Shown here piece after piece: positions 1-9,152 of a DNA stretch of 64,000 bases. Under the pieces are notes generated by a model that saw only the letters and a list, made by a program, of their open reading frames with translations, had not been told where the DNA came from and made no database searches. The first letter of the stretch is position 1. The number at the start of each line of letters is the position of its first letter. The translations under genes and the position numbers were made by a program. Source of the DNA: Fimbriiglobus ruber (GTDB lineage: Bacteria; Planctomycetota; Planctomycetia; Gemmatales; Gemmataceae); contig NZ_NIDE01000017.1 of the NCBI RefSeq assembly GCF_002197845.1, forward strand, positions 914,712 to 978,711. The letters are read 5' to 3'.

Positions 1-2
1 GC

Positions 3-635
3 CTCCCGCTGCTGGCGGCGTCGGGGGCCGTCGGCGCGGCCGCGTTCTACCGGTCGGACTACACGACCGGGGCCCGCGAGGTCGTCGAGCAGCCGGTCCC
101 GTTCAGCCACAAGCACCACGTGGCCCAGCTCGGGATCGACTGCAAGTATTGCCACACGGCGTTCGAGACGTCCGCCTCGGCCGGGTTCCCGCCGACGCAG
201 ACGTGCATGAACTGCCACCAGCAGATGTGGCAGGCGGCCGACCTGCTCGCGCCGGTCCGCGACGGCTACCAGAAGAACGTCCCGATCACCTGGACCAAGA
301 TCCACAACGTCCCGGACTACACGTACTTCAACCACTCGATCCACGTCGCCAAGGGCGTCGGGTGCGCGTCGTGCCACGGGGCCATCGACGACATGAACCT
401 CGTCTTCCAGAGCAAGACCCTCCTCATGGAGTGGTGCCTCGACTGCCACCGGGCGCCCGAGAAGCACCTGCGGCCGCAGGAGGAAGTGACCAACATGGCG
501 TGGAAGGCGTCCGACAAGATCAATCCGGCGACCGGCAAGCCCTACGACCAGCTCACGCTCGGCAAGGAGCTGAAGGAAGCCCACATGGTCCGCAACCCGG
601 ACGTGATTACGAACTGCTCGATCTGCCACCGCTAA
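3..635 (+). CDS. actA: Alternative complex III pentahaem cytochrome c subunit ActA (5' truncated)
   Basis: Periplasmic multihaem cytochrome c subunit of alternative complex III (ACIII), the quinol oxidoreductase that replaces bc1 in many planctomycetes. Five CxxCH haem-binding motifs are visible (CKYCH, CMNCH, CASCH, CLDCH and a C-terminal CSICH), matching the pentahaem ActA family. The gene is cut by the window edge: the frame is open from base 3 and reads PVPFSHKHHV just before the first internal GTG at 120, so that GTG is not the true start. It is the first visible gene of a same-strand run actA-B-C-D-E-F followed by oxidase genes, so the assignment rests on motifs and context together. 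The missing part should be the N-terminal membrane anchor or signal; a stretch like LPLLAASGAVGAAAFY at the very edge fits the end of such an anchor. Confidence 0.93.
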   Translation, partial: LPLLAASGAVGAAAFYRSDYTTGAREVVEQPVPFSHKHHVAQLGIDCKYCHTAFETSASAGFPPTQTCMNCHQQMWQAADLLAPVRDGYQKNVPITWTKIHNVPDYTYFNHSIHVAKGVGCASCHGAIDDMNLVFQSKTLLMEWCLDCHRAPEKHLRPQEEVTNMAWKASDKINPATGKPYDQLTLGKELKEAHMVRNPDVITNCSICHR

Positions 636-717
636 GTGCGTTCGCCCCGAGTCCCGAACGCGGTCGGCCCGGGGTGTGGAGCCTGGAACTCGTTTTAGTT
701 AGCCGAGGATCCGACGA

Positions 718-3700
718 ATGCCCTCCGAACTGAAGCTTGACGCGGCCCCGGCCGCCCCGCCGCGGGCGGGGACGGCGGCGGGCCGGCCGGAGCCGGAGTT
801 CTGGCAGTCCATCGACCAGTGGATGGACACGCCGCAGTTCCGGGACATGATGAAGGACGAGTTCCCGGAAGACGCGGCCGAGTGGCTCGACCCGGTCAGC
901 CGCCGCCAGTTCCTGTCGCTGATGGGCGCGTCCGTCGCCCTGGCGGGTGCGGTCGGGTGTAACCCGTCGCTCAAGCCGGCCTCCCGTAAGAAGGTCGTCC
1001 CGTTCGTCCGCCAGCCGGACCAGATGATCCCCGGCGTTCCCCTGTTCTTCTCGACCGCCGTCTCCCAGGCCGGCGGGATCGGGCTCGGGGTGCTGGTCAA
1101 GAGCGTCGAAGGCCGGCCGATCAAGGTCGAGGGCAACCCGAACCACCCCGGCAGCCTCGGCGCGACCGACCTGTACGCCCAGGCGAGCATCCTCGGCGTG
1201 TACGACCCGGACCGCTCGAAGCAGGTCAAGCACGAGGGCCGCGCGGGCACGTTCGACTCCGCCATCGACGCCCTCCGGTCTGCCCTGAACACACAGAAAG
1301 CGAAGCAGGGTGAGGGTCTCCGGATCGTCACCGAGACGACCACCTCGCCGACCCTGATCCTGCTCATCGAAGACTTCCTGAAGCGGAACCCCAAGGCCAA
1401 GTGGGTCCAGTACGAAACGCTGTCCCGCGACAACCCCCGGCGGGCGGGCGAACGGGCCTTCGGCAAGTACGTCAACCCGATCTACCACTTCGACAAGGCG
1501 AAGGTCGCTCTGGCGCTGGACTCGGACTTCCTGTCCGCCACCGGGCCGGGCAACGTCCGCTACGCCCGCGAGTTCATGGCCGGCCGCAAGGTCCGCGAGA
1601 TCGCCGCGTCGCTCAAGGCGGGCGACGGCGTCGAAGCCAAGGACATGAACCGGCTGTACGCCGTCGAGTCGATGCTGACCAGCACCGGGGGCACCGCCGA
1701 CCACCGCCTGCCGCTGAAGCCGAGCGAGGTCGAAGCCTTCGCGGTGGCCCTGGCGAAAGAACTCGGGGTCGCCGGTCTGCCCGCTGGGGGCAAGCTGCCG
1801 AAGTCGGCCGAGGAGTGGATCAAGCCGCTGGCCGCCGACCTGAGCAAGGCGAAGGGCCAGTCGGTCGTGGTAGTCGGCGACCACCAACCGCCCGCCGTCC
1901 ACCTGCTCGCCCACGCAATCAACGAGAAACTCGGGGCGTTCGGGTCGACCGTCACCTTCACCGAGCCGGTTGAGACCCGCCCGGCCGACCAGCTCGCCGA
2001 GTTCAAGACGTTGGTCGCCGACCTCAAGGGCGGCAAGGTCGACTTCCTGTTCCTGCTCGGCGGGAACCCGGCGTTCGACGCCCCGGCCGACCTGGAGTTC
2101 GCCAAGGTTCTCGGCGAAACCAAGGCCCTCACGGTCCACCTCGGCCTGTACGACGACGAAACGTCCCGCCTCTGCAAGTGGCACCTGAACGCCGCCCACG
2201 AGTTCGAGACGTGGGGCGACGTCCGCGGGTTCGACGGAACCGCCACGATCCAGCAGCCGCTGATCGCCCCGCTGTTCGGCGGCAAGTCGCCGATCGAATT
2301 GTTCGCCGTCCTGCTCGAACTCGGGATCAGCGATTCGCTCGAGGTGGTGAAGGCGACCTGGAAGAAGCACTTCGAGGACACGAAGGCGTCCGGCGACTTC
2401 GAGACCTGGTGGCAGAAGGCCGTCCGCGACGGCGTGATCCCGGGGACCGCCCGCCCGGCTGTGAACGTCGGCGCGGTCAAGCTCGACGCCCTGAACGACA
2501 AGGCGTTCGCCACCCCGGCCGTGAAAGCCGGCACTGAGATCCAGTTCCGCCCGGACCCGACGATCTACGACGGCCGGTATGCGAACAACGGCTGGCTGCA
2601 AGAGATCCCCAAGCCGGTCAGCAAGCTGGCCTGGGACAACGCCGCCATCGTCAGCCCGGCGACGGCCGAGAAACTCCAGTGTACGACCGCCTTCGGCTGG
2701 ACCGGCGGCGAAAACGGCCGGACCGAGACCGACCTGGTGGAAATCACGGTCGACGGGCGGAAGCTCACCGTCGCCCTGTTCATCCTGCCCGGCCACGCGG
2801 ACGACGTCATTACGCTGTACGTCGGGTACGGTCGGAGCGACGACCTCGGGTGGAAGGTGGCCGGCGGGCACGGGTCGAACACCTACCTGCTCCGCACCAC
2901 GACCGCCCTCTGGGGCGCCGGCGGGGTCGAGGTCAAGAAGACCAGCGGCCGGTATCTCCTGGCGGCCCTCCAGGGGCAGCACGCGATGGAGAGCCGCCGG
3001 CCGGTCCGCCACGCGACCGTCGCCCAGTTCGCGGCCGACCACGATTTCGCCCAGGTGCCCGGGGCGTCCGCCGGTGAGTACAAGGAGATCCGGGCGCTGA
3101 CGCCCGGCACCCCGGAGGACTTCGCCCGCCTCTACGGGTGGAAAGAAGGCGAAGGGAAGCACCCGCACCCGCACTACCACACGCACGATCACGGCCACGC
3201 CCACGAGGGCGAGAAGGGCGAAGGGCACGAGGAGCACGGCGGGCACGACACTCGCTTGATCCCGCTCAGCCTGTACCCGCAGAACCCGCTCAAGGTCGAC
3301 GGCCAGGACTCCAGCAAGACCTACCGCCGCTGGGGCATGTCGATCGACCTCGGGGCGTGTACCGGGTGCAGCGCCTGCGTGGTCGCCTGCGTCTCCGAAA
3401 ACAACATCCCGGTCGTCGGCAAGGAGCAGGTGACCAAGGGTCGATCGATGCACTGGATCCGCATCGACCGCTACTTCTCCATGCCCGGCGAGAAGAACCA
3501 GGAAGACTCGCTCGGCGGCAAGGACGTGGGTCCGAAGGCCCGGGCCGAAAAGATCAAGGACTCGGCCGCCATCCGGACGCACTTCCAGCCGGTCCAGTGC
3601 CAGCAGTGCGAGAAGGCCCCGTGCGAGGTCGTCTGCCCGCCGGGGGCCACGGTCCACAGCGCGGACGGCCTGAACGACATGGTCTACAACCGCTGCGTCG

Positions 3701-4146
3701 GCACCCGGTACTGCTCGAACAACTGCCCGTACAAGGTCCGGCGGTTCAACTTCCTGCAGTTCTCGGACTACTCGACCGAGAGCCTCAAGCTGGTGAACAA
3801 CCCCGACGTGACCGTCCGGACCCGCGGCGTCATGGAAAAATGCACGTACTGCGTGCAGCGCATCCGGGCCGCGGACGTCGAGGCCGAACGCGAATTCCAG
3901 ACCCGCCCGAAGGACGCGAACGGCCGGCCGAAGATCAGGGACCACGAGATCGTGACCGCCTGCCAGGCCGCCTGCCCGACGGGGGCGATCGTGTTCGGGG
4001 ACATCAACGACCGCGACAGCGCGGTGCTCCGGGCCAAGGCCGAACCGACCACGTACGGGCTACTCGCCGAGATCAACACGATGCCGCGGACCAGCTTCCT
4101 GGCCGCCGTCCGCAACCCGAACCCGGCCATGCCGAAGGGGGCCTAA
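718..4146 (+). CDS. actB: Alternative complex III molybdopterin-like/iron-sulfur subunit ActB
   Basis: Peripheral iron-sulfur subunit of ACIII, 1142 residues, a fusion of an N-terminal molybdopterin-oxidoreductase-like domain and a C-terminal four-cluster ferredoxin domain, the usual ActB architecture. A twin-arginine-like signal SRRQFLSLMG lies at residues 61-70, followed by a small hydrophobic stretch ending in Cys81, so export by Tat is likely. Cluster ligands are CTGCSACVVAC (about 878), CQQCEKAPCEVVC (about 960), CVGTRYCSNNC (about 992), CTYC (about 1041) and CQAACPTGA (about 1081). Between the two halves, at about residues 814-845, is a histidine-rich linker (PHPHYHTHDHGHAH and further His/Glu residues), which is unusual. 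The start ATG has a GAGGA about 10 bases upstream. The 82-base gap after actA and 4-base gap before actC fit one operon. Confidence 0.95.
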   Translation: MPSELKLDAAPAAPPRAGTAAGRPEPEFWQSIDQWMDTPQFRDMMKDEFPEDAAEWLDPVSRRQFLSLMGASVALAGAVGCNPSLKPASRKKVVPFVRQPDQMIPGVPLFFSTAVSQAGGIGLGVLVKSVEGRPIKVEGNPNHPGSLGATDLYAQASILGVYDPDRSKQVKHEGRAGTFDSAIDALRSALNTQKAKQGEGLRIVTETTTSPTLILLIEDFLKRNPKAKWVQYETLSRDNPRRAGERAFGKYVNPIYHFDKAKVALALDSDFLSATGPGNVRYAREFMAGRKVREIAASLKAGDGVEAKDMNRLYAVESMLTSTGGTADHRLPLKPSEVEAFAVALAKELGVAGLPAGGKLPKSAEEWIKPLAADLSKAKGQSVVVVGDHQPPAVHLLAHAINEKLGAFGSTVTFTEPVETRPADQLAEFKTLVADLKGGKVDFLFLLGGNPAFDAPADLEFAKVLGETKALTVHLGLYDDETSRLCKWHLNAAHEFETWGDVRGFDGTATIQQPLIAPLFGGKSPIELFAVLLELGISDSLEVVKATWKKHFEDTKASGDFETWWQKAVRDGVIPGTARPAVNVGAVKLDALNDKAFATPAVKAGTEIQFRPDPTIYDGRYANNGWLQEIPKPVSKLAWDNAAIVSPATAEKLQCTTAFGWTGGENGRTETDLVEITVDGRKLTVALFILPGHADDVITLYVGYGRSDDLGWKVAGGHGSNTYLLRTTTALWGAGGVEVKKTSGRYLLAALQGQHAMESRRPVRHATVAQFAADHDFAQVPGASAGEYKEIRALTPGTPEDFARLYGWKEGEGKHPHPHYHTHDHGHAHEGEKGEGHEEHGGHDTRLIPLSLYPQNPLKVDGQDSSKTYRRWGMSIDLGACTGCSACVVACVSENNIPVVGKEQVTKGRSMHWIRIDRYFSMPGEKNQEDSLGGKDVGPKARAEKIKDSAAIRTHFQPVQCQQCEKAPCEVVCPPGATVHSADGLNDMVYNRCVGTRYCSNNCPYKVRRFNFLQFSDYSTESLKLVNNPDVTVRTRGVMEKCTYCVQRIRAADVEAEREFQTRPKDANGRPKIRDHEIVTACQAACPTGAIVFGDINDRDSAVLRAKAEPTTYGLLAEINTMPRTSFLAAVRNPNPAMPKGA

Positions 4147-4150
4147 CGTC

Positions 4151-5587
4151 ATGGCGACCACCGCTCCGACCGCCGCCCCCCACACCTACGGGGCGAACGG
4201 CACCTACCCGCCGCACCCGGAAGGGCTGATCGGCGGGAACCACGACCTGGCCAGCGTAGGCGACAAGATCGCCTCCGTGGTGACCATGGAAACGCCCACG
4301 CCCAAGGCGTGGTGGCCGATCTTCCTGGTCGGGTTCGGCCTGCTCAACGGGCTCGGCATCGCCCTCCTGTATTTGTTCTACGCCGGGGTCGGGATCTGGG
4401 GGATCAACCAGCCCGTCGCCTGGGGGCTGGCGATCGTCAACTTCGTGTGGTGGATCGGCATCGGCCACGCCGGGACGCTGATCTCCGCGATCCTCCTGCT
4501 GCTCCACCAGAAGTGGCGGACCAGCATCAACCGGTTCGCCGAGGCGATGACCATCTTCGCCGTGTCGTGCGCCGGGTTGTTCCCGCTGATCCACATGGGC
4601 CGGCCGTGGCTCTTCTACTGGCTCTACCCGATCCCGACGAACATGGCCGTCTGGCCGCAGTTCCGGTCGCCGCTGGCGTGGGACGTGTTCGCGGTCACGA
4701 CGTACTTCACCGTCTCGGTCGTCTTCTGGTACGTCGGCCTGGTGCCCGACCTGGCGCTCCTCCGGGACGTGGCCAAGAACAAGTGGCAGCGGATGATCTA
4801 CGGGTCGCTGGCCCTCGGCTGGCGGGGCTCGGCTATCCACTGGCGGCGGTACGAGAAGCTGTACCTGCTGCTCGCCGGGATCGGCACGCCGCTGGTCTTC
4901 TCGGTGCACACGGTCGTGTCGTTCGACTTCGCCGTGGCCGTCGTACCCTTGTGGCACGCGACCATCTTCCCGCCGTTCTTCGTGGCCGGGGCCATCTTCT
5001 CCGGGTTCGCGATGGTGGTGTGGCTGGCGATCCCCCTCCGCCGGTTCTACGGCATGGGCGACTTCATCACGACCCGGCACCTCGACCTGTGCGCGAAGGT
5101 CATGATCGCGACCGGGTTCCTGGTCAGCTACGGGTACTTCTGTGAGGTGTGGATGGCGTGGTACTCGCACTCCCTGTACGAGTGGGAGTCGACCATGCAG
5201 CGGATGTGGGCCGGGCCGTACTGGTGGTCGTACTGGGCTCTCATCACGACGAACACGATCATCCCGCAGCTGCTCTGGTTCCGGAAGGTCCGCGTCACCG
5301 AGTGGATGCTGTTCCTGGTCGCCGGGTCGGTCCACATCGGGATGTGGTTCGAGCGATACGTGATCGTGATCTCGCTGTCCCGGGACCACCTCCCGAGCAG
5401 CTGGGGCCGGTACGCCCCGACTCCGTGGGACTACCTGACGATGTTCGGGTCGGTCGGGTTGTTCATCGTGATGTTCACGGTGTTCCTCCGCGTCCTGCCG
5501 ATGATCTCGATCACCGAAATGCGGGAAATGCTGCCCTTCGGCCAAGGCGGCCGGGACGGCCACTCCGTCATGGAGAACGCCAAGTGA
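4151..5587 (+). CDS. actC: Alternative complex III NrfD-like quinol-binding subunit ActC
   Basis: Integral membrane subunit of ACIII of the NrfD/polysulfide reductase family, 478 residues with about ten hydrophobic helices. NrfD subunits bind the quinol and pass electrons to the iron-sulfur subunit, here ActB. Family-like stretches are NQPVAWGLAIVNFVWWIGIG near residue 90, GHAGTLISAILLLL following it, and HTVVSFDFAVAVVPLWHATI near residue 260. It begins four bases after the actB stop and its TGA overlaps the GTG start of actD, so translation of actC and actD is probably coupled. The second NrfD-like subunit of the complex is actF further on, as is usual for ACIII. Confidence 0.95.
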   Translation: MATTAPTAAPHTYGANGTYPPHPEGLIGGNHDLASVGDKIASVVTMETPTPKAWWPIFLVGFGLLNGLGIALLYLFYAGVGIWGINQPVAWGLAIVNFVWWIGIGHAGTLISAILLLLHQKWRTSINRFAEAMTIFAVSCAGLFPLIHMGRPWLFYWLYPIPTNMAVWPQFRSPLAWDVFAVTTYFTVSVVFWYVGLVPDLALLRDVAKNKWQRMIYGSLALGWRGSAIHWRRYEKLYLLLAGIGTPLVFSVHTVVSFDFAVAVVPLWHATIFPPFFVAGAIFSGFAMVVWLAIPLRRFYGMGDFITTRHLDLCAKVMIATGFLVSYGYFCEVWMAWYSHSLYEWESTMQRMWAGPYWWSYWALITTNTIIPQLLWFRKVRVTEWMLFLVAGSVHIGMWFERYVIVISLSRDHLPSSWGRYAPTPWDYLTMFGSVGLFIVMFTVFLRVLPMISITEMREMLPFGQGGRDGHSVMENAK

Positions 5588-6144
5588 CCCACGCACACGA
5601 CGACACCGCGGCGCCGGCCACGTACGGCGTCATGGCCGAGTTCGGCACCGGCGACGACCTGATCGCCGCCACCCGCAAGGCGGCGGCGGCCGGGTACACC
5701 CGGATGGACGGGTACTCCCCGTACCCGATCGGGGAGGTCGCGGACGCCCTCGGGTTCCCGCGGTCCGAGATCGGCGCGATCATGTTCATCGGCGCCCTCT
5801 GCGGGGCGACCTTCGGGTTCCTCCTGCAGTTCTGGGCGAACGGGATCGACTACCCGCTGAACGTCGGCGGGAAGCCGTTCTTCTCGTGGCCGATGTTCGC
5901 CCCGATCACCTGGGAACTGCTAGTACTGACCGCCTCCCTGTCCGGGGTGATCGGCCTGTTCGCCCTGTGCGGCCTCCCGCAGCCGTACCACCCGGTGTTC
6001 AACGTCCCGCAGTTCGCCCGCGCGACCCGGGACCGGTTCTTCCTGTGCATCGAGGCGGTCGACCCGCTGTTCGACACCACGGCCAAGACCACGACGTTCC
6101 TCGCCACCCTGAACCCGATCAGCATTGAGGAGGTGCCGGAATGA
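5584..6144 (+). CDS. actD: Alternative complex III subunit ActD (DUF3341)
   Basis: Small membrane-associated ACIII subunit of the DUF3341 family, 186 residues. I place the start at GTG 5584, which overlaps the actC stop as GTGA; the open frame extends much further upstream only because it shadows actC. The protein reads VTHAHDDTAAPATYGVMAEF at its start, then the conserved Y-G-x-x-A-x-F and DGYSPYPI motifs of the family, two transmembrane helices (about residues 60-80 and 105-130), and the typical LPxPYHPVFNVPQFARATRD segment. Its exact role is not known; in structures of ACIII it is a scaffold subunit. Its stop overlaps the actE start (ATGA). Confidence 0.93.
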   Translation: MTHAHDDTAAPATYGVMAEFGTGDDLIAATRKAAAAGYTRMDGYSPYPIGEVADALGFPRSEIGAIMFIGALCGATFGFLLQFWANGIDYPLNVGGKPFFSWPMFAPITWELLVLTASLSGVIGLFALCGLPQPYHPVFNVPQFARATRDRFFLCIEAVDPLFDTTAKTTTFLATLNPISIEEVPE

Positions 6145-6983
6145 CGACCTCCGCACCGGCGCGGGTCCGCATCGCGTCCGCGCTCCTGGTCGCCGCCCTC
6201 GGGCTGGCGGCCGGCTGCCAGCAGAAGATGGCCACCCAGCCCGCCCCCCGGCCGTACGAAGAGTCGACCCTCTTCGCGGACAACCAGTCGGCCCGGCCGC
6301 TGGAGCGGGGCGTGATCCACCGCAACCAGCCGGTCGACGACGACCCGCTCGTCGCCTGGCTGACGGCCGACGGGAAGAACCCGAAGCCGGTCCCGGGGTG
6401 GAAGGAAGCCGTCGACCCGAACGGGCAGAGCGGCCCATCGCCCGGCGCCCCGACGGACGTGAAGAACTTCGTCAACGAGTTCCCGTTCCAGATCACCGAG
6501 ACCGACCTCAAGCGCGGCCAGGTGATGTACAACGCTGTCTGCGCCGAGTGCCACGGCGGGGCCGGGTACGGGAACGGGAAGATCGTCGAGCGGGGCTACC
6601 TGAAGCCGCCGTCGTATCACACCGACCCGGCCGGCAAGGCCAAGGACGACGCCCACCTGAACGGCAAACAGGACCACGCGTTGCCCGTCGGGTACTCCCG
6701 CGGGTTCGACCGCTGGGGCAAGCAGGTGGCGATCAAAGACGTGCCCGTCGGGTACATCTTCCAGGTCATCACCTGGGGGTTCGGCGGGATGCCCTCGCAC
6801 GCCGTCCAGTTGGCCAACCCGGCCGACCGCTGGCGGGTGATCGCGTACATCCGGGCCCTGCAACTGAGCCAGGACGCCCCCGCGGCGGACCTGTCGCCCG
6901 AGGCCAAGAAAGAACTGGACAAGGCGGGGGAAAGAAGTCATGACCACGGCGACGCACACCGACGAGCACGCCCACGGCGTTGA
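6141..6983 (+). CDS. actE: Alternative complex III monohaem cytochrome c subunit ActE
   Basis: Monohaem cytochrome c of ACIII, 280 residues. An N-terminal hydrophobic stretch ends in LAAGC near residue 28, a lipobox, so this is probably a lipoprotein anchored on the periplasmic face. One haem site, CAECH, is at about residue 133, inside the class I context VMYNAVCAECHGGAGYGNG. A Met ligand is plausible in FGGMPSHA near residue 215. The start overlaps the actD stop as ATGA. The frame runs 44 bases past the actF start, giving a charged tail (GERSHDHGDAHRRARPRR) that is read in a second frame by actF; whether all of that tail is conserved cannot be told here. Confidence 0.94.
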   Translation: MTTSAPARVRIASALLVAALGLAAGCQQKMATQPAPRPYEESTLFADNQSARPLERGVIHRNQPVDDDPLVAWLTADGKNPKPVPGWKEAVDPNGQSGPSPGAPTDVKNFVNEFPFQITETDLKRGQVMYNAVCAECHGGAGYGNGKIVERGYLKPPSYHTDPAGKAKDDAHLNGKQDHALPVGYSRGFDRWGKQVAIKDVPVGYIFQVITWGFGGMPSHAVQLANPADRWRVIAYIRALQLSQDAPAADLSPEAKKELDKAGERSHDHGDAHRRARPRR

Positions 6984-8250
6984 CGCGATTCCGACCACCC
7001 CGGTCGACACCGGGGTCGTGAAGACCGCGTCGCTGGCCGCCCTCGTCGCCGGGCTTGTCGGGTTCGTCGGCTTCGGCCTGGCGAACATGCAGACCGCCCA
7101 CGAGACCGGCACCCGCGACTTCTTCACCGCCTACCTGTGCGGGTTCGTCTACTGGGCGGCGATCCCGTTCGGGGCGGCGCTCCTGCTCATGATCGCGTAC
7201 GTGACGACGGCCAGCTGGGGCGTCATCCTCCGCCGCTTGTTCCAGGCCGCCACCCGGACGATCCCGGTCGTCGCCGTCCTGTTCCTCCCGGTCGCCGCGA
7301 CCTTCTTCTTCGACCACGGAAAGAGTTCACCGTATTGGTGGGCCGACTCGGTCTGGCAAATGCCGGACGGCGAGATCAGCGCTGCCAAGCACGGTCTGCG
7401 ACTGGAAGCGATTGAGGAAGCCAAGCACAAGATCCACGACTTCCTGAACCCGTACGTCTTCACCGGCGTGACGGCGGCCTGCCTGCTGCTGTTCGGAGTA
7501 CTCGCGTACTTCCTGAACACCTGGGGCCGGCGGTCCGAGGCGACCGACGACGCGGCCGCCGCGTACAACCTGAAGTTCATGAGCGGCCCGGGGCTCGTCG
7601 TCGGCATCCTGACGCTAACGGTCACGATCTCCGGCTGGGTCATGTCCGTCGAGGACACGTGGGCGTCGAGCATGTTCCCGATCGTGTTCGGGATGAACAT
7701 GTACCTGACCACCCTGACCCTGTGCATCTTCATCTTCTACACGCTGAGCGCGGACAAGGCCGAAGTCCTTACCGTCATCAAGGACAAGTTCAAGATCGAC
7801 ATGGGGAGCCTGACGTTCGCGATCACGATGGTGTGGGCGTACGCGTCGTTCTGTCAGTACATGCTGATCTGGGCCGCGGACCTGCCGGAAGAAATCGCGT
7901 ACTACCGCAAGCGCGGCGACCACGGGTGGGAGTACCTGGCGTACTTCCTGATGGCGTTCCACTGGCTGATCCCGTTCGTCGTCCTGGTGTTCCGGGAAGT
8001 GAAGACGAACACGAAGGCCATGCGGCGGATGTGCCTCCTGCTCCTGAGCGTGTGCGCGGCCGACGTGGTCTGGTGGATCGTGCCGTGTTACCCGCACCCG
8101 GACGGCGGGATGTACGTCCCGATGGCCTTCTCGGCGATCGTGATGGTCGGCGGGATCTGGGGGCTGGCCTTCGCCCGCGAACTCGGCAAGTACCCGATCC
8201 TCGCCAAGAACTCCGAGACCAAGTTCGTGGCGACCTGGGGCCACCACTAA
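6940..8250 (+). CDS. actF: Alternative complex III second NrfD-like membrane subunit ActF
   Basis: Integral membrane subunit of ACIII, 436 residues, about ten helices, related to ActC/NrfD. The start ATG is preceded by a GGGGGAAAG ribosome-binding stretch lying inside actE. Family-like features include WGVILRRLFQAATRTIPVVA near residue 90, the FLNPYVF segment near 165, and SWVMSVEDTWASSMFP-like sequence near 225 (here GWVMSVEDTWASSMFPIVFG). It completes the ACIII set actA-F. It is followed by a perfect 10-bp hairpin (8271-8296) and about 100 bases of gap before the next gene, so transcription may be partly attenuated here. Confidence 0.94.
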   Translation: MTTATHTDEHAHGVDAIPTTPVDTGVVKTASLAALVAGLVGFVGFGLANMQTAHETGTRDFFTAYLCGFVYWAAIPFGAALLLMIAYVTTASWGVILRRLFQAATRTIPVVAVLFLPVAATFFFDHGKSSPYWWADSVWQMPDGEISAAKHGLRLEAIEEAKHKIHDFLNPYVFTGVTAACLLLFGVLAYFLNTWGRRSEATDDAAAAYNLKFMSGPGLVVGILTLTVTISGWVMSVEDTWASSMFPIVFGMNMYLTTLTLCIFIFYTLSADKAEVLTVIKDKFKIDMGSLTFAITMVWAYASFCQYMLIWAADLPEEIAYYRKRGDHGWEYLAYFLMAFHWLIPFVVLVFREVKTNTKAMRRMCLLLLSVCAADVVWWIVPCYPHPDGGMYVPMAFSAIVMVGGIWGLAFARELGKYPILAKNSETKFVATWGHH

Positions 8251-8270
8251 CAATCCCCGGTAAACCCCGG

Positions 8271-8296
8271 CCCGCCGCCCCGAAACGGGCGGCGGG
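8271..8296 (+). terminator. GC-rich hairpin after actF
   Basis: Perfect 10-bp inverted repeat (cccgccgccc / gggcggcggg) with a 6-base loop, 20 bases after the actF stop. No T-run follows, so it is more likely an mRNA-stabilising or attenuating hairpin within the respiratory locus than a full intrinsic terminator. Confidence 0.5.
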
Positions 8297-8351
8297 CACG
8301 CGACCCGGATTCGATCATCGTCGACGGCGGCCGGCACACGGGAGAGCGATC

Positions 8352-9146
8352 GTGAGCGACGCACACAAACACTCGGAAATGAAGAGCGACAAGCCGCTCG
8401 TGCAGTTAATGGTCTCCATGTCCGGCGCCAGCGCCCCGGAACACGAGACCGAACCGCCGGGCGCGAGCGCGACGAGCGTGAAGGCCGGGCACGAGCCCGA
8501 CCAGTTCCAGGTGAAGGGGATTCTGTACGTCCCCGCGTTCGTCGTCATCGTCCTCGTGGTCACGTACCTGATCGTCTCCACGACATTCTTCGGCATTCTG
8601 GACGCCAACAAGCCACAGCCGACGAACAACCCGGACTCGCCGGTCGTCAAGCTGAACCAGGAACCGATCGACAAGCGGTTCGAGCGGATCAGCTCGTCCG
8701 ACCCGCACGCCGAGGTGAAACAACCGCGGCTCGAATACCTGAAACAAACCAAGACCGACCCGAACGTCTACGGCGGCGACCCGACCTACATGCGGTCCAA
8801 GCTGCCGGACGAGGCGCATGGGAACAACACGCCGGAAATCCGGCCCGAAAGCCTCCGGGCGGTGAACTTCATCGACCCGACCGCCAAGCGGAAGCTGCTC
8901 GACGAGTACGACTGGGCCGACGCGGACAAGAAGGTCGCCCGCATCCCGATCGGCGAGGCGATGGCAGCCGTCGTGAAAAAGCTGCCGGTCCGCAAAGACC
9001 CGATCAAGATCGCGGCCGACAGCGACGATCGGGCGAAGCAATCGAACTCCGGCCGCGGCGGCCCGTCGCTCCCGACCCCGACTCCGCCCGCGCCCGAGAG
9101 AAAGGACGACCACGCCCCGAAGAAAGACGGCCACGAAAAGCATTAA
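8352..9146 (+). CDS. Membrane-anchored periplasmic protein of the ACIII/caa3 locus
   Basis: 264-residue protein of unknown biochemical role. I choose GTG 8352, preceded by GGGAGAG. Layout: about 55 hydrophilic residues, one transmembrane helix (GILYVPAFVVIVLVVTYLIV, about 56-78), then a hydrophilic, presumably periplasmic, domain. Near residue 200 it carries the segment LLDEYDWADADKKVARIPIG, which resembles the Y-x-W-x-D...V-x-R-I-P-I motif of small proteins commonly found between ACIII and oxidase genes in planctomycetes and verrucomicrobia; I know the motif by recognition, not from a search. The C-terminus is Pro/Lys/His-rich. Position between actF and the Sco gene suggests a part in assembly or in holding the supercomplex together; that is inference. 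Confidence 0.8.
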   Translation: MSDAHKHSEMKSDKPLVQLMVSMSGASAPEHETEPPGASATSVKAGHEPDQFQVKGILYVPAFVVIVLVVTYLIVSTTFFGILDANKPQPTNNPDSPVVKLNQEPIDKRFERISSSDPHAEVKQPRLEYLKQTKTDPNVYGGDPTYMRSKLPDEAHGNNTPEIRPESLRAVNFIDPTAKRKLLDEYDWADADKKVARIPIGEAMAAVVKKLPVRKDPIKIAADSDDRAKQSNSGRGGPSLPTPTPPAPERKDDHAPKKDGHEKH

Positions 9147-9152
9147 GAGTTC

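Noticed and set aside
607-3945. A minus-strand open frame of 1112 codons antisense to actB.
   Set aside because: It is Arg/Asp/Val-rich with no known motif and mirrors the codon periodicity of actB, a normal effect of very high GC in the third position. actB has all its iron-sulfur ligands in the other strand.
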